Part shown: positions 32,296 through 43,400 of the stretch, piece after piece
How positions within the stretch are numbered: position 1 is the first letter of the stretch
Layout of the letters: each line of letters opens with the position of its first letter
Assembly (NCBI RefSeq): GCF_023017105.1
Contig: NZ_JALKEV010000008.1
Span: 1 to 64,000 of the forward strand
Source: Halalkalibacter sp. APA_J-10(15)
GTDB taxonomy: Bacteria > Bacillota > Bacilli > Bacillales > Bacillaceae_D
DNA length: 64,000 nucleotides
Reading direction: 5' to 3'
Position numbers and translations under genes: made by a program
Notes under the pieces: model-generated
Told to the model about the DNA's origin: nothing
The model's database searches: none
The model's input: the letters and a program-made list of their open reading frames with translations, nothing else

Positions 32296-35200
32296 ATGTT
32301 TAAGCAAGAAGATATTGCTGTTGTAGGGATATCTTGTATTGCAGCAGGTGCCAAAGATTATCAAGAGTTTTGGCAGAAAATTAAAGAAGGAAAGTCTACT
32401 ATAGAGGAGGTGAAGAGAAGTAGTTGGGGAACCAGCTACTTCTCTTCAAATCAGGAACAAAATAATAAAAGCTATGCAAAATGGGTTGCGATGATCAGTG
32501 ATATGTATTCATTCGATTATCGTTTTTTTAATATCTCTCCGATAGAGGCCCAAGAGTTAGATCCTCAGCAAAGACTTTTATTAGAACAAAGTGTTAAATG
32601 TATCGATGATTCTGGTATATGTATGAACGAACTACAAAAGAAGGTAACAGGGGTGTTCACTGGAGTTTCGGCGATGGAATTTTATAGACAGTTTGATTTG
32701 GATAGTACACAAGTTACCTCCTATACAGGCTCTGGAAATTATCAATTTATGTTATCCAACAGAATATCAAATTTTTTAAACCTGAAGGGAGAAAGCAAGG
32801 TTATTGATACTGGCTGCTCAGCATCTTTAGTTGCGTTAGACGAAGCTATGTCTGCATTAAGAATAGGTAAGGTAGACTATGCATTAGTATCTGGAGTTAA
32901 TCTATTTCAGGATGAAACTAGGTACGTGTTATGGTCCAAAAATAGAATGCTATCACCAAACGGAACAGTGAGTCCATTTTCTTCAAAAGCGAATGGAGTA
33001 ATATTTGGAGAAGGGATAGGAGTATTACTGTTAAAGCCAGTAACAAGTGCAATAAGAGACAAGGATAATATTCATTGTATTATTAAAGGAAGCGCTGTTA
33101 ATCATTGCGGAAAAACACCGACTATTTCCTCACCTAGTGTAGACGGACAATATGATGTTTTAGTTAGAGCCTATGACTATGCACAGGTGGAGCCTGGTGA
33201 TATTACCTATATTGAAACGCACGGAACAGGGACTGCATTAGGTGATCCAATAGAGTTTGAAGCCTTAAGGAAATTCTTTAATATAGGGAATGAGGGAAGA
33301 CCAAAGTATTCTTTAGGAAGTGTAAAAGCAAATATTGGACACACTTCTGCAGCATCTGGATTGCTTGGGTTAATAAAAGTTATCTTAATGCTAAAAAATA
33401 AAAAAATACCACCCCAAATTAATTTTGAAGAGGCTAACCCGATTATAGAAATGGATAAATATGGATTTAAAATAGAGGAGGAATTACGACAATGGAAGCG
33501 TTATAACAATAAGCCATTAAGTGCAGGAGTAACTTCTATTGGCTATGGAGGGGTTAATGCTCATGTAGTTATACAAGAATACGAGAATATTCCATTACAA
33601 TCAACAGATAATGAAAAGCCCTTCCCCTTCTTAATATCTGCAAATAGCCAGGAAAGTCTAAACAAGATGATTAACGAGTGGAAATTGTTTGTTTCCAATG
33701 AAAGCTTTAAAGAAACCAAGATAGCTGACATCTGTAAGACCTTAATGAATAGACAGAGTTATAAATATAGAATTGGAACTTTAGTGAAAAATCACCATGA
33801 TATAGAAAACTTTATTATGAATACTCTTCATAAAGAGAAAAATAACTCAGAAAATAAGAAGTTATTAATCGATGAAATATTTACGGACGTAGAAAGTACT
33901 AATAAGCTCTTTGAGGGGATACCAGAGCTGAAAGTTGAATATGAATCAATATTGTTAAGCTTACAAAAAGACGACGTACTTCAAAAGTATATAGAAAAAC
34001 TAAAAAGTAATTCTTTACATGAAGAAAATAAAGAACTTTATCTATTTTTACAATCATTAGCATTTGTTTACTTTTTAAAAGGGGTTGGATTAGAGTATAA
34101 AACGGTAACTGGTGCTAAGAATGGATTTCTACTCAGCTTAATAATAGTAGGAATAATTCAATTAGAAGATGGGATTAAAATTCTAATAAATGAAAGAGAA
34201 TTTGAAGAGGTCGTCCTACATACCCCTACAATTAATTATTTTGATATCTATAGTAATCAAACATATAAAAATTGTGTGATTAATCAATCATACTTTATGT
34301 ATGTACTTAACTTCAAAGTATCACAAAATCTATGGACTTTTTTAGTAGAAAAAACAAATAAATTATTTGAGCAAAATTATAGCTTTAAGAAATGTTTGGA
34401 AAACTGGCTTACGCCTTTACAGCAGCATAATATTAATTTTTGGCCGATTTTACAAGGCAGTGTAAGAACTGAGGAAAATATAAAGAAACTGCTAGTAATT
34501 GCAATGATCAGTGCTCTAGAACAGCTGTATATGAAATGGAACATTCAGTTAGAAAATGATGAAATAAATGACAACATGAAGGAAGTAATTTCCCTGATTC
34601 ATGCGGGGATTATAACAATAAAAGATTTAATAAGTATAATTTTAAATGAAGCAGATGAAATAAAGAAGACTATAGAAAAAGTAAACAAAATAGACGCGAT
34701 AAGTCATATTGAAAGTTTCCCAATAATGAAAACGTATAGTACGATAAACGCTACAACATTTAGTAGTTCCTATAGATATTGTAAATTGGAAAAGGACCCG
34801 CTTGAAGTGGATGATAAAGTTAATAAAGAGTTTGTTTTATTTTCTAGCTTAATTCAGAGTAGAGAAAAGATGGTAGAGAAATTACTAGAGCTTTGGAAAA
34901 ATAATCATTATCAAATCAAGTTTAAACAGCTCATAAATGATATTCAATATAAAAAAATTAGTCTGCCAACTTATCAGTTTCAAAAGGATGAGATAACGTA
35001 TTTTGAAGCCAAGAGTAAGAAAGTAAGCTTACCAGAGACTCCTTACTCTTTGGAGGAGTCTCTTTCATACTTAACGGCTAAATGGGAAAAAAAAGACTTG
35101 CCACTAGCTAATTACAAATTGGGTAGAAATTTGATCATCTTATTTGATAGTAATTATAAGTGCTATGACAGCTTAAAGGCTAAAGGTGAGCATGTTATTT

Positions 35201-38200
35201 TGGTTTTTAAAGGCAATAGATACAACAAGCTTAATAAGGATATTTACAGTATCAACTATGAAAATGGTAAAGATTATTATAAGCTTTTTCAAGATATAAC
35301 TACATTACACGAAGGAAAGACTCAAACGATCATTTATAAATGGCAAGAGAATGCTGAAGGTACAGTAAGTACAGATAGAAATGATTTGAATGCATTCATT
35401 AAAAGTGTATATCTTCCCTTATTTAGAATACTTAAGACGAATGGATTAAAAAATAGTTTTGAAGATACGAAACTTTTATATGTATTTGAAGGAAGTGAAT
35501 ATAGCTATCCAATTAGAAATTCTATCCAAGCCAGCCTCAGAACTATTAAACAAGAGTACACGAATATACAGGTGAAAAGTATTCTTTTGGATCATCAGTA
35601 TGAGACATCTGAAGATTATATTGAGTGGCAATGCCAGATGATTATTAAGGAAATATACAGCTGGACTGCTGAAATAGAGGTTAAATATATTAATAATGAA
35701 AGATATACGAAAACTTTAGAGGAGGAAAACTTAAATTCGTGGTCCAGCACAAATAAATTTTCAGGAAAAACAGTAGTCGTTTTTGGTGGTATGTCTAAGC
35801 TTGCTATTATATTAGCCAAATGGCTTTTTCAAAATGGATCTACTGTAGTATTAAGTAGCCGAAGGAGGTTAGAGGAAGCTAAAAATACACTGAAGGAACA
35901 TGGGTTAGAGGTTGATTACTATAGTGCTGACATTAATAGAGGAGAGCAGATTAGAAAAGTTATTGAAAGAACAGAAAAAAAATATGGAACGATAGAGGCG
36001 GTCTTTAATTGTGCAGGTATAACAAAAGATAAGTTAGTAATCAATAAACAAGAAGAAGAGTTGATGAAAGTAATAGAGAGTAAGACGTTTGGGGTATGCA
36101 ATCTATGTGAAATAGCAAGAGAGTATAAGATTAGTGAAGTTATCATTTACTCATCTATTGCAGGAGTTATTGGTAACGTTGGTCAATTTGATTATGCTTT
36201 TGCTAACAGCTTTATAAGTAATTATGTGGAGTCCTTAAATCACGATGAAGCTTCATCGACTAAATTTACATCCATCCATTGGGGATACTGGAAAAATGGT
36301 GGTATGCAATTAAATGACATTGAACAAGATCAGCTATTCGAGAAAAACGGGCTAATTCCGATTGAAGACCAAGAAGCTATAGAGGCACTAGCAAAAATAC
36401 TACATTCGAATCACAGATCTATTAGCGTGGCAAAATTTAATCCGAACAGGATAAAGGAAGTTTTTCTGAATAATGATTACCTGCATCATCGAAATATAAT
36501 TTCGGATAGTGGGACGTCAATGCCAATTGTTATACAAAAAGAAACAGTAGAAGAAGTAGTGAAGGAAGCAATAAACGAAATATTTGGTATAAGTAAAGAG
36601 CAAATTCAATTAGAGGAAGAAATAAGTGCCCTAGGATTTAACTCCATATTAATCACTCAGTTAATGAATATAGTTGGAAATAAATTGAATATTAAAAATA
36701 TTCCTGTCACTATTTTCTTTACCTTTAAACACTTAATAGATTTTGTGAATTATATAATCAATAATTACTCCTCAGAAATACAAGTTAATGTAAGTACTCC
36801 TTACTCGAATCATGCTCTGGGTGAAAAGGAGGGAGAAAATAAAGAAGATGAGGAATTTACAGAATATAAAGTGGATATATCACCAGAAGTGGCCGCAACA
36901 AGGGAGGAAGAACTAGCCCCAGATAGTGAGGATGAAATTGCGATCATTGGTATAAGTGGGGAATATCCACATTCAAAAAATATAAGTGAGTTTTGGGACA
37001 ATATTAAAATGGGGAAAAATTGTATATCCCAAGTTCCAATAGACAGGTGGGATTGGGAGGAATACTATCACCCTTCAAAAGCGGCTGCTTTTGAAGGGTA
37101 TATTTATTGTAAAGAAGGTGGATTTTTAGATGAGATCTATAATTTTGATAATTCTTTATTTAACATCACGCCTAGAGAAGCAAAACTAATGGACCCTCAA
37201 GAGAGACGGTTTTTACAGATTGCTTGGGAAGCATTAGAGGATAGTGGTTATAACAAAAATAGGATGCAGACAAAATATAAGAGCAATGTGGGAGTATTCA
37301 TAGGCTGTACCAGTACAACCTATGATTATTTCGGTATAGAAAGTTGGAAAGAATCTAGAGGTGATATGACTCATAGTATGATGTGGTCAATAGCAAATAG
37401 GGTATCTTATTATTTCGACCTAAAAGGTCCAAGTATGGCTGTAGATACCGCCTGCTCTTCCTCTCTTACAGCACTACATTTAGCTTGTAAGAGTTTAAAA
37501 TATGATGAATGCAAAATGGCAATTGTCGGTGGGGTGAATTTATATACTCATCCAGCAAAATACTTACTACTGTGTCAGAAACAAATGCTTTCAATGAATG
37601 GGAAGTGTAGTACATTTTCAGAAAATGCAGATGGTTTTGTGCCAGGGGAAGGGATAGGTGCTATTATACTAAAACCATTAAAGGAGGCTGTAAAAGACCG
37701 GGACAACATCCATGCTGTGATTAAATCTACAACAATCAATCATGGTGGAAAAACGAGTGGATATCATGTTCCAAACTTAAAGGCTCAACAAGAGCTTATT
37801 AGTCGGAGTCTAGAAACAGCAAAGTTGAATGCAAGAGATATTACTCATATTGAAGCTCACGGGACTGGAACGGTACTAGGGGATCCTATAGAGGTTAGCG
37901 CTATTGAAGCAGCATTTAGTGAACAGACAGATGATAAGGGGTTTTGTGCTATTTCCAGTGTGAAATCAAATATTGGACACTTAGAATCGGCTGCAGGGAT
38001 AGCAGGAGTAACAAAAAGTATTTTGGAATTAAAGCATAAGCAACTGGCACCTTCTATTAATATTACAACGATAAATGAAAGAATTGATTTAACAAATAGT
38101 CCAATAAACATACAAACAGAGCTAGGCAGTTGGGATTTGGAAGATGATGTGGATAAAAGAAGAGTTGTAGTGAGTTCGTTTGGAGCTGGCGGTGTAAATT

Positions 38201-40437
38201 GCAATGTTGTGCTAGAGGAATATGCAAAGGGAATCAATACCCAAGAAAACGAACCAAATATCTTTGTTCTTTCCGCTAAAAGTCATGAACAGTTGAAGCA
38301 ATATACGGATAAGTTTATGAGCTTTTTAAAAGGGAAAACATCGATTGACAGAGGATTGTCAATCGAAATGAGAAAATCTATAGAAGAAAAAGTGTTAAAC
38401 ATAATTAGTTGTATATTAAGTATACCTGTCGAGGAGATAAAATCAGAGTTAACTCTATTGACTTTAGGGTTAAGTAGATTTCAAGTTGCTCAACTTCAGG
38501 ATATGATAAAAAAAGAGTTTAACATTAAGATATCTACTTCGGAATTAATGAACTTATATGATGTAAACGAGTTAGTAAAAGTAATTCAAGATACTAGCAC
38601 TCATATTAGTAAGCCCCCTTACGAAGAGATCAATATCCAGGATCTTTGTTTTACATTGCAAGTGGGAAGAGAGTCAATGGAGTATAGATTAGCTGCTGTA
38701 GTAGAAGAGATTGAAGAAATTATCCAGATATTGGATATGTTTCAAGCGCAAAATTATAATCCTACTTTCTTTTATGGGAAGAAGGAGAGGAATTTTGAGA
38801 TTTGTTCTACTGAAATAAATAAGGTTGCAAGTGATTGGGTAGAAGGTGGGAATATAGACTGGGAAAAACAATATACGGGTAAGTTACCAGCCATCATCTC
38901 CTTACCTACATATCCCTTCGATGAATTGGAATATCGATATTATGATAGGCATGATTCAGATGCAAAGTTAGTAGAGGATGAAAAAAATGTAACTCAATTG
39001 GAACACTTATATAATATTGAATTAGAAGAAGTTACTTTAGAAAAGGACGTGACCTTTGTTTCCAATTCAGTTAAACATACCATCATTATCTATACTCAAA
39101 ATACAGATTCTCAAATCAAACAACTGCTTGAAAGTGAGAATATTACAAGGGGAGCATTCTTTATAGAATTAGGAGATGTAGAAGGAAAGATAGGGTACAA
39201 TTCATTCAGAATAAATGTAAATGAAGAGAATTCTCTCTACAGAATATTATCAACGATTCCTCAGATAGAGCGAATAATAATTGTAGGGGATTGTACTATG
39301 AGTAGAGGGATAAATGAAATTGTTGAGTATGAGGAAGAAATGAAGTATGGTGTAATGCCGACATTAAGAATAATAAAGGCAATTGCTTCATTAGATGTAT
39401 TAGAAAAGAATATTTCTATCAATTTAGTAACAGAGTCTTACAAAGCGAGTAATAGTATCTTTTTTTCAGCAGCAAGAGGGTTGTTAAAAGCAGCCATGAA
39501 AGAATATTACAGTTGGAATATTAATACATTTGAATTTGATAAAGTTGATGAGACAAACATTCAACTATTGTTTAGCTCATTCCCAAGTAATAACTACCTG
39601 GTTAAGACAAATAAGATCTTTGTTGAAAAACTGAAGAGGATAGATATAGAAAAACAGCTAAAGAACAAGGTAGATAGTAAGGCGAAAGGAGTTTATGTCC
39701 TACTAGGTGGAACAGGTAGGATTGGTTCTGAGTATGCCTACCACTTAGCAAAGGAACCGAATGTTAAAATTGTGTTGATAGGAAAAAGTGAAGAAAACCA
39801 AAGAATAAAAGGTCAAATAAAGAAAATAGAGGAACTAGGAGGAGAGGCAATCTATTATCAAGCAGATATTTCAGATTATAAGGATATGAAAAAGGTATTC
39901 TCACTTATTTCGATTACGTTTGGAAAAATAACGGCGGTTGTACATTCTGCCATGTATTTTACATCAGGTTTAATTAGTAACCTTGATGAAAAAATATATA
40001 AAAAGATGCTTGATACAAAGGTAAAATCGGCAGTGATTTTAAACCAAATACTTAAAGCCTATGATATTGAATATCTTCTATATTTTTCTTCAGGAGATTC
40101 ATTTGGAGCTTTATTAGGTCACGGAGCCTATGTTTCTGCTTGCCAATGTCAAGATAAGTATGTTCTAAATCATTGCCTTGATAATGGGTATGACGTAAAA
40201 ATAATAAATTGGGGTTTTTGGACTTTAAGCCATGAGCAGCTTGAAAAGCTTAATGAAAAAGGAGAAGATCATGTGATAGCTTATATGGATGGGTTAAAAT
40301 CTAGAGGAATAGAACCAATAGATACAGTATTGGGGATGAGTGCCATTAAGCAAAGCTTAGAGAATAATTATCCACAATTATTTGTGATGAATGTAGATAG
40401 TAGCGTAATTGATAATTTAAATGGAATTAATAGATAG
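32296..40437 (+). CDS. Trans-AT polyketide synthase 1: KS-(AT relic)-KR-ACP-KS[ACP-like insert]-KR
   Basis: A 2713-residue synthase. KS1 (about 5-430) has Cys174 in an unusual DTGCSAS, His309 and His349. A region of about 500-880 holds two AT-like relic segments, then the post-AT motif ISLPTYQF. KR1 (about 1155-1330) keeps Ser, Tyr and Asn but its nucleotide loop reads FGGMSKLA. ACP1 has Ser1450 (LGFNS). KS2 (1546-1977) has Cys1720. An ACP-like insert with Arg replacing Ser lies at 2024-2100 inside the KS linker. KR2 (2465-2640) has Tyr2612 with Cys2616 in the Asn position. There is no cMT or ACP for module 2; these are supplied by the N-terminus of the next protein. ATG 32296 follows GAAGGGGGAG, 16 bases after the preceding stop. 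There is no active cis AT domain. Confidence 0.95.
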   Translation: MFKQEDIAVVGISCIAAGAKDYQEFWQKIKEGKSTIEEVKRSSWGTSYFSSNQEQNNKSYAKWVAMISDMYSFDYRFFNISPIEAQELDPQQRLLLEQSVKCIDDSGICMNELQKKVTGVFTGVSAMEFYRQFDLDSTQVTSYTGSGNYQFMLSNRISNFLNLKGESKVIDTGCSASLVALDEAMSALRIGKVDYALVSGVNLFQDETRYVLWSKNRMLSPNGTVSPFSSKANGVIFGEGIGVLLLKPVTSAIRDKDNIHCIIKGSAVNHCGKTPTISSPSVDGQYDVLVRAYDYAQVEPGDITYIETHGTGTALGDPIEFEALRKFFNIGNEGRPKYSLGSVKANIGHTSAASGLLGLIKVILMLKNKKIPPQINFEEANPIIEMDKYGFKIEEELRQWKRYNNKPLSAGVTSIGYGGVNAHVVIQEYENIPLQSTDNEKPFPFLISANSQESLNKMINEWKLFVSNESFKETKIADICKTLMNRQSYKYRIGTLVKNHHDIENFIMNTLHKEKNNSENKKLLIDEIFTDVESTNKLFEGIPELKVEYESILLSLQKDDVLQKYIEKLKSNSLHEENKELYLFLQSLAFVYFLKGVGLEYKTVTGAKNGFLLSLIIVGIIQLEDGIKILINEREFEEVVLHTPTINYFDIYSNQTYKNCVINQSYFMYVLNFKVSQNLWTFLVEKTNKLFEQNYSFKKCLENWLTPLQQHNINFWPILQGSVRTEENIKKLLVIAMISALEQLYMKWNIQLENDEINDNMKEVISLIHAGIITIKDLISIILNEADEIKKTIEKVNKIDAISHIESFPIMKTYSTINATTFSSSYRYCKLEKDPLEVDDKVNKEFVLFSSLIQSREKMVEKLLELWKNNHYQIKFKQLINDIQYKKISLPTYQFQKDEITYFEAKSKKVSLPETPYSLEESLSYLTAKWEKKDLPLANYKLGRNLIILFDSNYKCYDSLKAKGEHVILVFKGNRYNKLNKDIYSINYENGKDYYKLFQDITTLHEGKTQTIIYKWQENAEGTVSTDRNDLNAFIKSVYLPLFRILKTNGLKNSFEDTKLLYVFEGSEYSYPIRNSIQASLRTIKQEYTNIQVKSILLDHQYETSEDYIEWQCQMIIKEIYSWTAEIEVKYINNERYTKTLEEENLNSWSSTNKFSGKTVVVFGGMSKLAIILAKWLFQNGSTVVLSSRRRLEEAKNTLKEHGLEVDYYSADINRGEQIRKVIERTEKKYGTIEAVFNCAGITKDKLVINKQEEELMKVIESKTFGVCNLCEIAREYKISEVIIYSSIAGVIGNVGQFDYAFANSFISNYVESLNHDEASSTKFTSIHWGYWKNGGMQLNDIEQDQLFEKNGLIPIEDQEAIEALAKILHSNHRSISVAKFNPNRIKEVFLNNDYLHHRNIISDSGTSMPIVIQKETVEEVVKEAINEIFGISKEQIQLEEEISALGFNSILITQLMNIVGNKLNIKNIPVTIFFTFKHLIDFVNYIINNYSSEIQVNVSTPYSNHALGEKEGENKEDEEFTEYKVDISPEVAATREEELAPDSEDEIAIIGISGEYPHSKNISEFWDNIKMGKNCISQVPIDRWDWEEYYHPSKAAAFEGYIYCKEGGFLDEIYNFDNSLFNITPREAKLMDPQERRFLQIAWEALEDSGYNKNRMQTKYKSNVGVFIGCTSTTYDYFGIESWKESRGDMTHSMMWSIANRVSYYFDLKGPSMAVDTACSSSLTALHLACKSLKYDECKMAIVGGVNLYTHPAKYLLLCQKQMLSMNGKCSTFSENADGFVPGEGIGAIILKPLKEAVKDRDNIHAVIKSTTINHGGKTSGYHVPNLKAQQELISRSLETAKLNARDITHIEAHGTGTVLGDPIEVSAIEAAFSEQTDDKGFCAISSVKSNIGHLESAAGIAGVTKSILELKHKQLAPSINITTINERIDLTNSPINIQTELGSWDLEDDVDKRRVVVSSFGAGGVNCNVVLEEYAKGINTQENEPNIFVLSAKSHEQLKQYTDKFMSFLKGKTSIDRGLSIEMRKSIEEKVLNIISCILSIPVEEIKSELTLLTLGLSRFQVAQLQDMIKKEFNIKISTSELMNLYDVNELVKVIQDTSTHISKPPYEEINIQDLCFTLQVGRESMEYRLAAVVEEIEEIIQILDMFQAQNYNPTFFYGKKERNFEICSTEINKVASDWVEGGNIDWEKQYTGKLPAIISLPTYPFDELEYRYYDRHDSDAKLVEDEKNVTQLEHLYNIELEEVTLEKDVTFVSNSVKHTIIIYTQNTDSQIKQLLESENITRGAFFIELGDVEGKIGYNSFRINVNEENSLYRILSTIPQIERIIIVGDCTMSRGINEIVEYEEEMKYGVMPTLRIIKAIASLDVLEKNISINLVTESYKASNSIFFSAARGLLKAAMKEYYSWNINTFEFDKVDETNIQLLFSSFPSNNYLVKTNKIFVEKLKRIDIEKQLKNKVDSKAKGVYVLLGGTGRIGSEYAYHLAKEPNVKIVLIGKSEENQRIKGQIKKIEELGGEAIYYQADISDYKDMKKVFSLISITFGKITAVVHSAMYFTSGLISNLDEKIYKKMLDTKVKSAVILNQILKAYDIEYLLYFSSGDSFGALLGHGAYVSACQCQDKYVLNHCLDNGYDVKIINWGFWTLSHEQLEKLNEKGEDHVIAYMDGLKSRGIEPIDTVLGMSAIKQSLENNYPQLFVMNVDSSVIDNLNGINR
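34045..34640 (+). other. Two degenerate acyltransferase-like segments inside synthase 1
   Basis: The first (residues 584-632) has the helix-motif-helix pattern of an AT with GAKNG at 606-610 where GHSxG is expected, so the nucleophile is Lys608, followed by IIQLEDGIKILI, which matches the AT motif after the nucleophile. The second (about 732-782) repeats the surrounding pattern (ALEQLYMKWNIQ, then HAGIITIKDLISIIL) without the motif. Neither can be catalytic. They may act as docking for the trans AT or be evolutionary remnants. Confidence 0.55.
38365..38595 (+). other. Carrier-protein-like insert in KS2 linker, serine replaced by arginine
   Basis: Between the KS2 linker strand FVLSAKSHEQLKQY and its continuation LCFTLQVGRESMEYRLA lies a helical domain with carrier pattern: helix 1 IEEKVLNIISCILSI, motif LGLSRFQVAQL (residues 2057-2067) and helix III-like LMNLYDVNELVKVI. 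The residue matching the phosphopantetheine Ser is Arg2061, so it cannot be modified. Confidence 0.7.
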
Positions 40438-40493
40438 AGGAAAATCTCTTTGAGAGTAAATGACTTTTAATAATAACTTATAGGAGAATAAAT

Positions 40494-43400
40494 ATGAAAA
40501 AAGACTGGGAAATATCGATTATTTTGTTAGAAAAATTATGTCATTTAAAACTTTTTAAAGTATATAAAGACTTAGTAAACGATAATCAATCCTCTCTTTA
40601 TGAATTAGAGAATCACCTATCTAATAAATACCATAAGCTAAATCAAAAGCTTATAGATATCTTAGTGAAAGCAGGACTTATTATCGTTGAGAAGGGTGAG
40701 CTCACACTAAAAAGTTCTGATGAAAAGGATATTAACCTTAAAATAAGTCACTTAGAAAGAGAGTTTCAATCTATACCCAATAATGTATTATATAACCATT
40801 TAAACCTATGTAATATCGCTTTTGACAGTATGAAGGATATATTAACTGGTAAAAGGCTAGCCACTGATGTCCTTATACCTGAAGGAAATATTAACTTTAT
40901 TGAGGGAATATATAAAAATAATGAGATCGCTGATTATTTAAACGAAAAGGTTGCTCAGTCTGTAGAGGCATACATTCAGTCCAACCTCGAATTTCGCAAT
41001 AAGAGTGAGAAGATAGTTATTCTTGAGTTTGGGGCTGGTACAGGTGGAACAACCAAAAAAGTAATGGAAAAAATATCAACTTATAGTGATCAAATTAAAT
41101 ATATTTATACGGATATTTCAAAGCATTTTACTTACTTAGGTAAAAATCAGTACGGACACTATCAGTTTATGGATTTTACAGTGTTCAATATTGAAAATGA
41201 TATAGCAGCAGAAAAATTTATGCCTCATTCAGTAGATGTAATGATAGGAGCTAATGTACTTCATGCAACAAAGAATGTGAATGGAACCTTAAAAAATTTG
41301 AAAAGTATTATGAAGAAGGATGGTTGGTTAATATTAAATGAATTAACATCTGACTGGGAGTTTGCAATATATACTTTCGGCTTATTAGAAGGATGGTGGC
41401 TAAGTGAAGATAAAGAAATCAGGATAGATAAATCACCATTGTTAAGAGGTGAACAGTGGAGAGAGGCACTTACTGCAAACGGTTTCAAAAATATCTCTTC
41501 AGTAGGCTTATCCTCTAAAGAAGTTGATTTTTCACAAACATGTATTATTTGTGAGAGTAATGGTAATGTGGAAATAATGGAATCTCCAACAAATAGTGAT
41601 AGAAAGTTTGTTGAAGAACTCCAAGAGGAACAAGTTTTCACTAATTCTAATGTTGAAAAAAGTAATTTAAGGGAAGAGGTATTAAAAGTCTTTGCAGACA
41701 TTATTCATGTTAAGGCTGATAAAATCAACTGTGAAACATCATTATGGGATTATGGCATTGATTCGATTTTAATGTCTCAAGTAGTATCTAGAATCAATGC
41801 TGTTTTTTCAGTGGATTTAAAAACCTCTGACTTCTTTAAATACACAAATATCAACAAGATTATAGATTATCTATCGCAGAAGGTGAAAGTAGAGGATGTT
41901 GAAGAAAAGCTAACGCCAATTAAGCAGAAAACCGACATATTTCAAGAACGTCAGGTGGAGAAGAATAAAGCCCAAGAGGTCGCTGTAATAGGTGTATCTG
42001 GTAGGTTTCCAAAAGCGAATAACCTAGAGGCACTTTGGGGAGTCCTAACCATTGGAGAGGATTGCGTGACAACCGTTCCAACAGATAGATGGAAAGTGAA
42101 AGAGGGGTATTTTGATAAGTATAATTGTAAAAAAGGTTGTTTTTTAGAGGATGTAGGTCACTTTGATCCGTATTTCTTTAATTTATCGCCAAAACAAGTA
42201 GAACTAATGGATCCTAGACAGCGATTAGTGTTGGAGGAGTCTTGGAATGCATTTGAGGACGCGGGCTATAGTAATACACAATTAAAGGGAAAGAATGTAG
42301 GGGTATATATTGGTTGTGAGGGAGAGAGTGGATATTTAAAAAATAAATTTAGGGATGAAAATGCACTGGATTCACATTTATTTTTAGGAAGATCAAACTC
42401 CATTCTAGCCTCTAGAATTTCATACTTTATGGACCTTAAAGGGCCAAGTATAACCATTGATACAGCTTGTTCCTCCTCTCTTGTGGCAATACATGAAGCT
42501 TGCGAAGCGATAAAAAGTGGGACTTGTGATATGGCATTAGCAGGGGGAGTGCAAATCATCCTCGGCCCCAATGACCTTATTCTCTTAGATAGAATGGGGA
42601 TGCTTTCTAAGGATGCTAAATGCAAAACCTTTGACAATCATGCAGATGGATTTGTTCCAGGGGAAGCAGTTGGGATGATTTTATTAAAACGCTTAGACGA
42701 AGCGGTAAGAGACAAAGATAACATCTACGGTGTAATAAAAGGCTCGGATGTAAATCAAGATGGGTTATCCAATGGGATAACAGCACCAAATGTAGATGCT
42801 CAAGTTAGCTTAATAAGTAAGGTAAACGATAAATATAATATAGATCCTAAGACAATTAGTTATGTCGAAGCACATGGAACAGGAACAAAACTAGGAGATC
42901 CTGTGGAGGTTAAAGCATTAACCGAAGCATATAAAAAACATAATAGTCTCAATAAATTTAAACAATATTGTAAGATTGGTTCAATAAAGACGAACATAGG
43001 TCATTGTGGAGCAGCTGCCGGAGTCTCAGGACTAGTAAAGGTTTTGTTGTCTTTAAAAAAGGGATTATTGCCAGCGCATAATCATTATCAGATTGAAAAT
43101 GCTGAAATAGAGTTTAAGAATACACCCTTCTATGTTAGCCAGGAAACGGAAGCATGGGAGTCCAACTATTATCCATTAAGAAGAGCTTCTGTTAGCTCCT
43201 TTGGTCATTCTGGAACCAATTGCTATATGGTTATTGAAGAGTATAAAAAAGAAATAAAGCCTCGTTCAGAAGGAAATTATCCTATTCTTTTGTCTGGGGA
43301 GAGTAGTGAAGCATTATTTAGAAAAATTGAACAGTTACATGCCTATATGACTAATAACGAAGATGAGTTAATTGACATAAGCTATACACTTTCTGCAGGA

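Noticed and set aside
37857-38237. 126-codon minus-strand frame inside synthase 1
   Set aside because: It is the complement of conserved KS coding sequence; similar shadow frames occur at the same KS region elsewhere (60894-61094, 63426-63614).
41261-41701. 146-codon minus-strand frame inside synthase 2
   Set aside because: It lies opposite the cMT and ACP2 coding region, has no ribosome binding site and no recognisable domain.
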